NCBI GenBank assembly: GCA_016711125.1
Contig: JADJTQ010000007.1
Coordinates: forward strand, 1-64,000
Direction of reading: 5' to 3'
From: Saprospiraceae bacterium
GTDB lineage: Bacteria > Bacteroidota > Bacteroidia > Chitinophagales > Saprospiraceae
Length of the DNA: 64,000 bases
In this document: positions 22,459-32,563 of the stretch, one piece after another
Position numbering within the stretch: the first letter of the stretch is position 1
How the letters are laid out: the number at the start of each line of letters is the position of its first letter
Program-made: the position numbers and the translations under genes
Notes under the pieces: model-generated
The model's database searches: none
Told to the model about the DNA's origin: nothing
Seen by the model: the letters and a program-made list of their open reading frames with translations, nothing else

Positions 22459-23869
22459 ATGAAAACAAAGCAACTTACGACTTTATTTATTTTTCTGTTT
22501 TCAGCCTATTGGTTGAAAGCAGAAATCAGGCTACCAGCGATATTTGGAGATCACATGGTTTTGCAGCAACAAAGTGACGCGGCTATTTGGGGTGATGCCA
22601 CTCCTTCAAAAAAGGTCACCGTAATTACTTCTTGGGATAAGAAATCGTATGATGCTAAATCAGATTCAGACGGCCATTGGAGAGTAAAATTAAAGACTCC
22701 TGCTGCCGGTGGACCTTTCCAGATTATCATATCCGATGGATTACCGATTAATTTATCCGATGTGATGATCGGTGAAGTATGGATATGCAGTGGACAATCC
22801 AATATGCAGATGCCGATGCGGGGTTATTTTAATCAACCGATCCTTGGCAGCAATGAGACTGTAGCTCAGGTGCGAAATCCTAATATCCGATTGTTCACCG
22901 TAGAGCGCACTAAAAGTTTGAACTTTGCTTCTGACTTCACTGGAGATTGGTTGGAATGTAGTCCCGAAAATGTCATAGATTTTAGTGCAGCAGCTTATTA
23001 TTTCGGGCGAATGATCAATCAGGCACTTGACGTACCTATTGGCCTGATTTGTTCGAGTTGGGCGGTACCCGGATCGAGCCCGGATCAGTGAAAGCGGTCT
23101 CAAGGAATTTGATTGGGTAAGCCTTCCCGATAAGGCCATGACGGAAGATTTTTCCCCGCAAACGCCAACGGTTCTTTATAATGCGATGATTGCTCCCATG
23201 GTTGGTTATGGTATTCGTGGAGCGCTTTGGTACCAGGGAGAGTCCAACCGGAATGAACCGAAGGAATATGAAAAATTAATGGCAGGGCTGATTAATAATT
23301 GGCGATCAGAATGGGGTATGGGTGATTTCTCATTCTATTATTGTCAAATAGCGCCCTTTGATTATGGCCCCAGCGGACTTAATTCGGCTTACCTGCGAGA
23401 GGCTCAACTTAAAGCTTCATATGCGGTTAGTAATGCTGGTATGGTAAGCCTGATGGATGTTGGCGAACGAGACAATATTCATCCTGCCGATAAGAAAGCA
23501 GCCGGTGAACGAATGGCGTATTGGGCGTTATCAAATACCTATGGTCAAAAGGGTATTGAATATTCGGGACCGGTTTTTAAGGAAATGATGTTGGAAGGCA
23601 GCCTGGTCAAAGTAACATTCGATCACGCTCAAAACGGATTAAGCACCTTTGGTAAGGAAATTACAAGTTTTCAAGTTGCAGGAGAAAATCAGCGGTTCTA
23701 TCCAGCTAAAGCATTTATCACTCGCGAAGGTATTACCCTGATTTCGGATCGAGTGCCTAACCCCATTGCAGTCCGATATGCATTTGAAGATTGGATCGTC
23801 GGAGAGCTTTATAATACAGAGGGACTACCGGCGTCAAGTTTCAGAACGGATGATTGGGAAATTAAATAG
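22459..23869 (+). CDS. Sialate O-acetylesterase-like SGNH esterase, frameshifted
   Basis: Start chosen at ATG 22459, giving a signal peptide (TTLFIFLFSAYWLKAEIRLP). IFGDHMVLQQQSDAAIWGDA is the N-terminal beta domain, then GEVWICSGQSNMQMPM supplies the catalytic serine of the SGNH esterase fold, and SLMDVGERDNIHPADKKAAG the Asp/His block. The middle frame breaks at about 23065 and 23085; adding one G at TGGGCGG gives SSWGGTRIE, and a further base gives PWISESGLKEFDWVSLPDK, which joins the frame of the C-terminal half. After correction the protein is about 475 residues, normal for the family. It removes O-acetyl groups from sugars, probably on the substrate attacked by the neighbouring hydrolases. 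Confidence 0.88.
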
Positions 23870-23879
23870 GAAAGGGTTT

Positions 23880-24115
23880 CTTCAAAAGCCAGAGAATTTA
23901 AATTCTACTCTCCCTTGGTTCTGAAGGTATGGCAAGATAAAGAGAGCCCAGAATTTACATTTTGAGTGGGTCAATGCGACAAAAAAAGGTTGTTTCATAG
24001 AGCCGGAGAATGTAAATTCTCCTCTCTCTTGATTCTGAATTTATTTGAAAAGAAAAAGAGAGCCCGCAATTTACATTATGGCGGGTCGGATAGACAGGAA
24101 GTAATTTGTTACTCA
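23880..24115. repeat. Imperfect 114-116 bp tandem repeat with inverted segments
   Basis: GCCAGAGAATTTAAATTCT at 23888 recurs as GCCGGAGAATGTAAATTCTC at 24002 (114 bp), and AGAGAGCCCAGAATTTACAT at 23941 recurs as AGAGAGCCCGCAATTTACAT at 24057 (116 bp). The two segments are partly reverse complements, so each unit can fold. A diverged copy lies at 27950-28050. It fills the space between the convergent esterase and sulfatase genes. Confidence 0.8.
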
Positions 24116-24120
24116 CAGTA

Positions 24121-25858
24121 TCATTTGAATTCTTCATTGATGACCTCACTCGGTTTATATCCAATCCGGTGAGAAATGGCTTTGATTTGGGAACCCGGAG
24201 ATAGCGAAATTGGATTGGTGTAAACTGACCAGCTCTTAGGTTCAATTTCGCTTTTTTTCCAAATTTTATAACCGATAGAAACTCCTTCAGTAGTACATGT
24301 TATACTAAGTTGAGATTCATCAAAATGTAATATAGGTGAATCTGTCTCGGGCTGTTCGTCAGAATCTTTCCATAGTTGTTTGACCAATTGCTTTTCCGGA
24401 AGATTGGGTTGATCCTCAATTTCCCTCAACCATCGATCCATTTCATTGCTTAACTCCGGTTATTTTATTTTTGTAAGCCGGATCGTCAGCCAGGTTAATT
24501 AACTCATGGGGGTCGTTTAGACAATCAAATAATTCATCTCGCGGTTTTTCCTTCCGAAACCATTGTTCCTGAATTTCGTTTAATTGACCTTTTTTATGCA
24601 GTTCCAATAATTCCTGCATGGTAGGGATTTGTTCCCGGTAGGTGATCGGCAAATAATATCCCTGTTCTGTCCGATAATTTCTAATGTATTTAAATCGCAC
24701 ATCGCGAACCGCTCGAATTGCGTCGGTAAATCCGTCAAATCGGTCAGCAGCGGCATGAATGTATTGTCGGGGTTCCAGCGATTTAAATGGTCCTAAAAAG
24801 GCTCGTCCCTGCAAGTAATAGGGTAGTTGTATTCCTGCCAGGGAAAAGACAGTCGGTGCAAAATCAATAAAACTTATAAGTTGGTCATCTCGGGTGCCTC
24901 CGTTTTCTTGTTGGGGAAACCGGATAATCAATGGTGCATTGAGTCCTGAGTCATAAATGAGTCGCTTTTGTCTTGGCATAGGTCCTCCGTGGTCTCCATA
25001 AAAGAATATAATGGTTTTTTCAAGTAGTCCATCGTCATCCAATTGTTTAAGAATGGCACCGAGTTGACGATCCATTTCAGCGATGTTGTTATATACCTTC
25101 CACATGTCTCGTTTCACGATATCAGTTTCTGGTAAGTATGGAGGTATTTTGAAGTCCAAGTTTTTGGGAACATGCACATCAGTCTCTGCTTCGTTGGCGC
25201 GATCCATCCATGCACTTTTCATAAAACTGGAATCACCCGATTGATAATGTCGCATTTCCATTTTTCGAAACCCATATGGTTCAAATAGCCCGGACTCGTG
25301 AGTTACGGTAAAATTAAAGATTGAAAAGAAAGGTTGACCAGGACTTCGGTTGCGCCAATGCGCAAAGTTGCTACTTTCATCCCAAGCGGTGACAGGCGCC
25401 TTAAATTGATAGTCCTCCTTGGAATTGTTTGTGCAATAATAGCCATGCATACGTAAAATTTCACTCATCATTTTTACACGAGCTGGCGGCATTGCTTCAT
25501 AGGGAGGCACACCGGTGATCTCCGAATAGGAATTGGTACGCATGTGATTGGCTCCAAAACCGGAAGGATACATTCCTGTGGCAATGGCTGCTCTGCTAGG
25601 TGCACAAACGCCCGAAGGAGAAAAAAGCCGGGGATAAACCACCCCTTCCCGGGCTAGCCGGCTGAGATTGGGTGTTTCGATGGTTGAGTCGCCAAATGCT
25701 GGTAGATAGGGTCCCATATCTTCGGTGACCAACCAAAGAATATTGAGATGCTCTGGCAAATCCAGTGATAAAGTTTTTTCCGGCTGAGTTTCACGGCAGC
25801 CAATCATAACAAGCAAAATGGCCAATAATTGCCATGGATCATGGGAGATTCTACGCAT
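24121..25858 (-). CDS. Lipoprotein sulfatase (type I, formylglycine-dependent), frameshifted
   Basis: Type I sulfatase with lipobox VMIGC (C21), then NILWLVTEDMGPYLPAFGD, the metal-site opening, and CAPSRAAIATG with C85, the residue converted to formylglycine in the C-x-P-S-R motif. FFYGDHGGPMPRQK is the second metal-binding block. The main frame ends ITGVKQ at 24443; removing one G from CCGGAG at 24456-24461 restores ITELSNEMDRWLREI and the frame continues to 24121. The extra tail (KSWSVYTNPI, GYKPSEV) has chitobiase-like C-terminal character. It would release sulfate from polysaccharides at the cell surface, in keeping with the surrounding hydrolases. Convergent with the acetylesterase. Confidence 0.92.
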
Positions 25859-25952
25859 AATTGTGATTTAGGGTAGTAAAAGGAGGCCACAATGGTGAGT
25901 CACATGCCATTTATTTAGAATTCTTTTTCACAATTTACTAATTTACTATCTG

Positions 25953-27884
25953 ATGCAAATAGTTCAAGTAACACTCATTTCGATTCTGATCTTTCCCGCT
26001 GTGGGACTCAGCCAAATACATATTGAAGGCAAGGTCCTCAGCATACCTAAGAAGGAACCTATTGCCTTTGCCAATATTGGTATCTTGAATGCATCGATTG
26101 GTACGATCTCAGACCAGGATGGTACTTTTTACATGAATATTTCCCGCTCGTATTCCCGGGATTCCATTTTATTTTCTGCGCTTGGTTATGAGAAAGTTTC
26201 TGTTCCGATATCATCGCTTTTAGGTGGTCATACCTTAACAATCTATTTAAGAGAGACTATTTACAAATTATCGGAAGTTCTTGTCATTGCCTCAAAGGTG
26301 AGACCAAAGTTAGTGGTGGCTGGAAATAGTGGATATGAAGGCGGAAGTCTATATGCTGACACGGTGAATGCAGGTGGAGCGATGGCCCTGCTAATTAAAA
26401 ACAAATCACTGAGAGGCAAAGTAAAATTTGACTACCCAAGCTATGTGCATGCTGCAGAACTGATGATTGTCAATAATACTTTTAAACGATTTAAGGTGCG
26501 GGTACGATTGATGGATGTTTTCGAAATCGGGGGAAAATTGTTGCCCGGCAGGGATTTACTGGAGGAGAGTGTGGTAGTTGAGTCGCAACTATTTGACGGC
26601 TGGCTTAAATTTGATCTGGCATCTTATCAACTTAAAGTGAAGGGCGATTTTTTCTTGGTGTTCGAATGGATTCTGGAAAAAAGAGATAGGGCAAACCTTT
26701 ACGATCAGTATGATCAGTTCAGAAAGAATAATCCTGAGAAGGTAACCAGGGACTACAGTGTGGTGGACGGTAAAAGAATTGAATACGAAAATTATCAAGG
26801 ACTTTTTTATTTCGGAACGTCTTTTGGGATGTCAGTCGATCCGGGTTTATTAAAAGAGCATACTTGTTATTACAGACTTAGTAGCTTTGGATTATGGTAT
26901 CCCAGTCCATCAGCTTTGACTGCCCGCATTTTCCTAAGTGGTCATCCCGGATCAGTGGGAAAGCAAATGGAATTACTTAAGGATTCGCTCGAATCAAATG
27001 AAATAGGCTCCTATTATCGGTTGAATAAAAAATCTTTGATTTCGGACGTAATCATTCATCGGGGGGAAGGCGAATCTACTCAGCCATTATTTGATTCACG
27101 GATGGAGGAGCCCATTCATATTATCGTGCAACGAGATGAAAATCGCTTCACATTTGTGGGCAAGAATCACAGCTACTACCCATATCATTTAACATTGAAT
27201 TTTTCCGGGATGCTGAATTTGGAACCCTTGTCTGGGTCTACCAGTTACACTGTTTATCCGGGAGAACATAGGTTGTTGTCGTTCAGCGTGGTTGACCCGT
27301 CGATCGACAATTATCACTATGAATTGTCTACCGAGGAGTCCATTGGCGATCCGGCCCTTAAAGCGCAGTCTTTATTTGATTATTTAATTCCGGTTGGGGG
27401 TGGTAAATTTTACCATAAACATAAAATGGAACCGAAATTAGATCAAGAAGCTTACGAGACTTTTAGTTTGGCAGAGGGTGATACCGTATACACTATGAGA
27501 AAGGGAATCATTACCTATTCTCCAAATTCAAATCAATCCAAGGACCGGATCGATGGAGTCGGATCGGTAGAAATACTGCATCAGGATGGCACTATAATGG
27601 TCTACAATAATTTGGATCCATCTCAATTGTTTTATAAAGCTGGTGACATTGCTCTACCGGGATCTCCATTGGGTTTGATAGATAGTCAAAAATTTGTGGG
27701 AGTAGAACTCTATGAGTTGTCTGCTTCTGAAATGCTACGGAAAATACCGATACATTACTATTCAGCAAACGGTCAAAAATTGCTATACTTAGATCTTGTT
27801 GAAGGAGACCGGATAGAGTATCCGGAGTCAGTTTTATTGCAGGAGTTGACGGAAAAGGAACGCCGGAAGATCAGACCTAAATAA
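25953..27884 (+). CDS. Fusion of CarboxypepD_reg-like domain, unknown middle and degenerate M23-like domain
   Basis: Intact 643-residue exported protein (signal LISILIFPAVGLSQIH). Residues about 20-110 form a carboxypeptidase-regulatory-like domain (IEGKVLSIPKKEPIAFANIG, SDQDGTFYMNI, SALGYEKVSV). A beta-rich middle part of about 330 residues is not recognised. Residues about 505-600 look like a LytM/M23 duplicated-hybrid fold: EGDTVYTMRKGIITYSP, GSVEILHQDGTIMVYNNLDP, KAGDIALPGSPLGLID. In active M23 peptidases the H-x-H zinc motif sits where this protein reads Y-N-N-L, so the zinc site is probably lost and the domain likely binds rather than cleaves. It could be a cell-wall or periplasmic binding factor; that is inference. 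Confidence 0.7.
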   Translation: MQIVQVTLISILIFPAVGLSQIHIEGKVLSIPKKEPIAFANIGILNASIGTISDQDGTFYMNISRSYSRDSILFSALGYEKVSVPISSLLGGHTLTIYLRETIYKLSEVLVIASKVRPKLVVAGNSGYEGGSLYADTVNAGGAMALLIKNKSLRGKVKFDYPSYVHAAELMIVNNTFKRFKVRVRLMDVFEIGGKLLPGRDLLEESVVVESQLFDGWLKFDLASYQLKVKGDFFLVFEWILEKRDRANLYDQYDQFRKNNPEKVTRDYSVVDGKRIEYENYQGLFYFGTSFGMSVDPGLLKEHTCYYRLSSFGLWYPSPSALTARIFLSGHPGSVGKQMELLKDSLESNEIGSYYRLNKKSLISDVIIHRGEGESTQPLFDSRMEEPIHIIVQRDENRFTFVGKNHSYYPYHLTLNFSGMLNLEPLSGSTSYTVYPGEHRLLSFSVVDPSIDNYHYELSTEESIGDPALKAQSLFDYLIPVGGGKFYHKHKMEPKLDQEAYETFSLAEGDTVYTMRKGIITYSPNSNQSKDRIDGVGSVEILHQDGTIMVYNNLDPSQLFYKAGDIALPGSPLGLIDSQKFVGVELYELSASEMLRKIPIHYYSANGQKLLYLDLVEGDRIEYPESVLLQELTEKERRKIRPK

Positions 27885-27949
27885 TTCAACGATGTTTTCG
27901 GCCGAGACGGGATTTTTTGGAAATCAGACTAATCGAAAGTTAACGATTC

Positions 27950-28050
27950 TGGGAAGACAAAGAGAGCCAAGAATTTATATCCTGGTGGGTTGGAGTGACA
28001 AAGTATTTGTATTTTCATTTCCATAAACCGGAGAAAATAGATTCTCATCT
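27950..28050. repeat. Dispersed copy of the 23.9-kb repeat
   Basis: AAGAGAGCCAAGAATTTATA at 27960 and ACCGGAGAAAATAGATTCTC near 28025 match the two half-segments of the tandem repeat at 23880-24115 with about 70-80 percent identity by eye. It lies in the gap between two co-directional genes. Confidence 0.6.
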
Positions 28051-28068
28051 TTAGTTGAGACCTTGTAT

Positions 28069-28944
28069 ATGGAATTTTCATTGACCATTATTATGAGCTT
28101 TATTTCGATGATGGCATACTCCCAGACGGATTATCCCTATGGTGCTAATTCTCATGAGCAGGATGACGTACCGGTGGGGCAGGTGACTCAGCACTCATGG
28201 AAGAGCAGCATCTATCCCGGTACTGAAAGGGACTATTATGTCTACATTCCTGCGCAATATGATGCATCTGTACCAGCAGCTTTGATGATCTTTCAGGACG
28301 GCCATGCCTATGTCAAAAAGGATGATGATTTTCGAGTTCCCGTGGTCTTTGATAATCTAATTCATCAAAGGAGAATGCCGGTGACCATTGGCCTCTTCAT
28401 AAACCCTGGCCACGATATGGATGCTGATCCACCTGAAAGCCCATGGCGAGTGACCAATCGCAGCGTGGAATATGATGAGGTCTCTGCTCATTACGCCGAA
28501 TTTCTATTGCACGAAATCATTCCAGAGATCAGGAGGAGTCTGAATATTAGTGACGACCCAAAAATGAGAGCTATTTGTGGTATGTCTTCAGGAGGTATTT
28601 GTTCATTTACCGCAGCATGGTATTATCCTGACCAGTTTCATAAAGTGTTGAGCCATATTGGCAGTTTTACGGATATTCGGGGTGGCCATAACTATCCGTC
28701 GATGATTCGGAAGTTTGATAAAAAAGAGATCAGAGTATTTTTACAGGATGGATCTAACGACCTCAACAATAAGTTTGGTAATTGGTGGTGGCTTGCTAAT
28801 CTGCAAATGGACTCGGCTCTAAAATTTAAGGAATATGACTATAAATTTGTCGGGGGAGATGGTGAACACAATGGCAAACATGGTGGAGCCATCCTGCCGG
28901 AATCATTGATTTGGCTATGGAGCGACGTAATTGAAGCAAAATAA
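28069..28944 (+). CDS. Secreted alpha/beta-hydrolase esterase (enterochelin-esterase-like)
   Basis: Intact protein of about 291 residues from the ATG at 28069; TTG at 28063 is less likely. Signal peptide TIIMSFISMMAYSQT is followed by a beta-sandwich-plus-hydrolase layout: RDYYVYIPAQYD, ALMIFQDGHAYV, and ICGMSSGGICSFTAAW with the nucleophilic serine in G-M-S-S-G. The histidine is probably in GEHNGKHGG near the C-terminus. This is the esterase PF00756 family, whose members cleave ferulate, acetate or other ester groups on carbohydrates. It lies downstream of the CarboxypepD/M23-like gene and before the DUF1592 gene. Confidence 0.88.
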   Translation: MEFSLTIIMSFISMMAYSQTDYPYGANSHEQDDVPVGQVTQHSWKSSIYPGTERDYYVYIPAQYDASVPAALMIFQDGHAYVKKDDDFRVPVVFDNLIHQRRMPVTIGLFINPGHDMDADPPESPWRVTNRSVEYDEVSAHYAEFLLHEIIPEIRRSLNISDDPKMRAICGMSSGGICSFTAAWYYPDQFHKVLSHIGSFTDIRGGHNYPSMIRKFDKKEIRVFLQDGSNDLNNKFGNWWWLANLQMDSALKFKEYDYKFVGGDGEHNGKHGGAILPESLIWLWSDVIEAK

Positions 28945-29040
28945 GCCCACATTTCACCAATAAATTCAGACAAATCTCAAAATTTGAATCGATGTAATGC
29001 TTAACTTCGAACTTTCTCCCGGGAATAATACTATACATGT

Positions 29041-30982
29041 ATGGACTTGAAGCATTTCAGGATCTTGATTATCATCGTTTTGAGTGGATTTGTCCACCAG
29101 GTCTTTGCAGATACAGAGGCAGATCGGCGTTGGAGAAGGATCTCATTTCCTATTTTTGCCAAACATTGCACCTCCTGCCACAATGCTGCTGATAAGAAGG
29201 GAGGAATTGACCTGGACCTTTATTATTACGTTCCATCAGTTATTAGCAGAGGTGAGATGTTTCAACATCTGGTTGAATTGGTAAAAGATAATGAAATGCC
29301 TCCACCACCAAAACCACCGATGTCAAAGGCGGAAAAAGATAGCCTTATTGATTTGATCAATGGGATTTTAGAAGATGCCCTGAGTGCCCCTGATCCGGGG
29401 CCATCTGTAGTACGAAGACTAAGCAATCGTGAATATACTTTTACGATTAAAGATCTTCTCGGGATAGATTTTAATGCGATGGAATTTTTTCCAAAGGACG
29501 GATCTGGGGGAGAAGGATTTGACAATCAGTCAGGGTCATTATTTATGACACCTCTGATTATCGAACGGTATTATATGGCTGCCGATTCGATCGTACGGGT
29601 GGTTCAAAATGATGAGGCAAGGTGGGAAAATTTAGTACCTCGTTCGTATAGTCCCGGTTTGATCAGAAGGTTCACCAATTGGGTTAAAGGCACTGTTTTT
29701 AATCGACCCATAAAATGGTCAAAGCCCACAGACCTTGCAAAAGAAATTATTCTACCATTTGCTACTAAGACCTATCGCCGCTTTCTTTCACAAGAAGAAC
29801 AGACGGATTTAATTCAATTTTTTGATACGATTTATTTCAATGGTTTATGGAATAAACAAAATGGATTTAATGAAGCCCTTACGACTTCTTTCAAAAGAAT
29901 ATTGGTGTCACCTACCTTTCTTTATAAGGTTGAGGTTAATGCACCAATTCACAAACCCTATCCGATCAGTAACCAAGAATTAGCTTCCAGACTTTCGTAT
30001 TTGCTATGGTCGTCCATGCCCGATGATACCTTACTCCGGGCAGCCTATTATGAAGATTTGCATGATGATGCTGTGTTGAACCGTGAAGCTCAGCGGATGA
30101 TGCAAAGTCCAAAATTCGAACGATTTTCACAGTCGTTTGCACCTCAGTGGCTGGGAGTAGAAGAGACATTATTAAATCCGGTTGCTGATGAGAAGTTATT
30201 TCCGGAATTTACCGATGCGCTAAGACGATCGATGCTTGATGAAGTTATTGATTATTTTCATTATATTTTCACAGAGCGTGGTAATCTTCTCGAGTTGTTG
30301 GATAGTGATTATAGCTTATTAAACGAGTCGCTGGCGGGCTATTACGGGGTGCCAGGAGTGCAGGGATCCGAATTTAGACCGGTACAAGTTGCCGACTATG
30401 GCAGAGGAGGTATTTTGGGTATGGGAGCAGTTTTGACCGCCACCTCACTGCCCAATCGCACAAGTCCGGTATTGCGTGGACAATGGGTGCTTGATCAGGT
30501 ACTCGGAACACCCGCTCCGCCACCGCCACCTGATATACCCCAGCTTGAAGAGGCCAAAGATGGTGCTCACGATGAACTTGATGTACGCAGGGTTTTAGAA
30601 AAACACAGGGAGTCACCCTTGTGCAGGGTGTCATAATAAGATGGATCCAATTGGTTTTGTCATGGAAAATTTTGATGCGGTGGGCAGGTGGCGCGATTAT
30701 TACCGTGGGTCCGCTAATATTGATCCTACTGCGGTGATGGAAGATGGTAGAGTGGTAAACGGACCTATAGAGCTACGGCATTTCTTAACGGATGAAAAAG
30801 AAAAATTTGCGAAAAATTTTTCCAGAAAACTGATGTCCTATGCTTTGGGAAGGGGCATTAATTTTACCGATACAAAAGTGATCCAGGACATGGCCCAATC
30901 ACCTCTTAAAAATGACGACAGTGAAAGACTGATGCTTACTATGGTAAATAGTTATCCTTTTAAGCACAGGCGGAGGATATGA
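29041..30982 (+). CDS. Planctomycete-type cytochrome c protein (DUF1587/1592/1588/1585), frameshifted
   Basis: Exported (LIIIVLSGFVHQVFA) protein with the full domain order of the large planctomycete-type cytochromes: CTSCH heme motif and GGIDLDLYYY, the DUF1587 segment VVRRLSNREYTFTIKDLLGI, DUF1592 (ELASRLSYLLWSSMPDD), DUF1588 (VLTATSLPNRTSPVLRGQWV) and DUF1585. The frame breaks at about 30625: CTTGTGCAGGGTGTCAT reads LCRVS, but inserting two bases gives C-A-G-C-H, restoring a second heme motif before NKMDPIGFVMENFDAVG. The remainder, GRWRDYYRG to YPFKHRRRI, is the normal C-terminus. It is followed 34 bp downstream by a DUF1552 gene, the usual partner. The physiological role is not established. 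Confidence 0.9.
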
Positions 30983-31016
30983 CTGAACTATATATTTAAA
31001 ATAATTTTAGAATGAT

Positions 31017-32405
31017 TTGACGAAATCAATTAGCCGGCGCAATTTGTTAAGAGGTCTTGGAGCAAGTATTGCTCTTCCATTTATGGAATCTTTAGTGCCT
31101 AAGCAGCTTTTGGCAAATACACCAACAAGACTCGGCAGTAAGAGACCTCAGCGCTTCGCTGCAGTGTACATGCCCAATGGAGTACATCCTGATCGCTGGA
31201 CACCAACCCAATTTGGCAGTAATTTCGAGTTGTCACCATTATTGCAACCTTTAAAGCATGTCAAGGACAAACTATTGGTAGTAGGTGGCCTCGTTAATAA
31301 AAACAGTGTACGAACAGTTGAGGGGCATTTTACAAAAACAGCCAATATACTCACCTCAATGCCGGTTGCCCGCACGGTTGATTCGAATGTAGATAGCGGA
31401 GGGATCTCCGTTGATCAACTTATGGCCAATCACATTGGTAAAACTTCGCTTTTTCCATCGCTTCAGTATGGACTCGATCGCATGAGTAGTGGTGTTTGTA
31501 AGTCAACGGGAATCACTCGTCTGTACGGAAGTGCCATTTCATGGCAAAGCGGCACTAAGCCGTGCTCACGTGAAATCGATCCGCGGATGGCCTTTGATCG
31601 CATGTTTCGAAGCTATGTGCCAGGTAAGATCCAACCTGCTGCTGACCCCTATCGGCAAAGTGTTCTTGATGTTGTAAAAAACGATGTGCAGCGTTTGAAT
31701 AAGCAGATGGGCATTGAGGACAAAAATAAGATGGGTGAATATCTGGATGCAGTGAGATCAATCGAAAAACGACTTGACAATCTGGATAGCCTAAAGGATT
31801 TTGAAGCTCAGATTACCCCCGATATGCGTGACGAATTAAAGTGCATGGACATCCGGATCGATGAATGGGCTGAATATGCGGAAGGGGTTGATGTGACCGA
31901 AAAGGCCCGGCTAATGATAGACATTATGGTGCTTGCATTTTGGAGCGATGCCAGTCGTGTTGCCACTTTTATGCTTGGTAACTCGGCGAGCAATCGTAAT
32001 TTTTCTTTTCTGGATGGAGTCCATGACACACACCATGCCGTATCTCATCATAAGTCTGATCCTCGTCTAATGGAACAGTATGCACGGATCGGATTTTGGC
32101 ATATGGAACAGTATGCCTATTTCCTGGAGCGATTAAATGCCATCAAAGAAGGTGATCAAACTTTACTTGACAACAGTATGATTCTTTTCTGTTCTGGTCT
32201 GCGTGATGGTATGCGCCATTCTCCATATGATTTGCCAATTCTGATCGGAGGTTCTGGAGGTGGAAGAATTAAGACTGGTCAGAATATTCGGATGGAAGAC
32301 AAGACACCATTGGCAAATTTGCATCATACCATGCTCACTGCCATGGATATTGAAGTGAATGGGTTCGGCGATAGTAATGGCTATTTTTCAGAGCTGCTGG
32401 TTTAG
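31017..32405 (+). CDS. DUF1552 protein with Tat-type signal
   Basis: Intact 462-residue protein. It begins SISRRNLLRGLGASIALPFM, a twin-arginine signal. FAAVYMPNGVHPDRWTPTQF, VVGGLVNKNSVRTVEGHFT and VDQLMANHIGKTSLFPSLQY are the conserved core of DUF1552, and it ends with the family GDSNGYFSELL. The start is TTG at 31017; an ATG just upstream at 31012 is out of frame, which suggests another small indel. DUF1552 genes nearly always follow DUF1592-type cytochromes; here the spacing is 34 bp, so they are probably one operon. Function unknown; secreted as a folded protein. Confidence 0.9.
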   Translation: MTKSISRRNLLRGLGASIALPFMESLVPKQLLANTPTRLGSKRPQRFAAVYMPNGVHPDRWTPTQFGSNFELSPLLQPLKHVKDKLLVVGGLVNKNSVRTVEGHFTKTANILTSMPVARTVDSNVDSGGISVDQLMANHIGKTSLFPSLQYGLDRMSSGVCKSTGITRLYGSAISWQSGTKPCSREIDPRMAFDRMFRSYVPGKIQPAADPYRQSVLDVVKNDVQRLNKQMGIEDKNKMGEYLDAVRSIEKRLDNLDSLKDFEAQITPDMRDELKCMDIRIDEWAEYAEGVDVTEKARLMIDIMVLAFWSDASRVATFMLGNSASNRNFSFLDGVHDTHHAVSHHKSDPRLMEQYARIGFWHMEQYAYFLERLNAIKEGDQTLLDNSMILFCSGLRDGMRHSPYDLPILIGGSGGGRIKTGQNIRMEDKTPLANLHHTMLTAMDIEVNGFGDSNGYFSELLV

Positions 32406-32563
32406 TAGAATGAATAGAGATTTGGCTTGCCAATCAAATTGGTGTCTTTTTCATGTTCATCCTGGATAAAGTGGCTGATTTATCTCTTGGTTTACATGAT
32501 CAGATCTCACCAATTATCACTCGGTAATTTTACGAGAAAAACACTATTGACTATTTTCATTGC

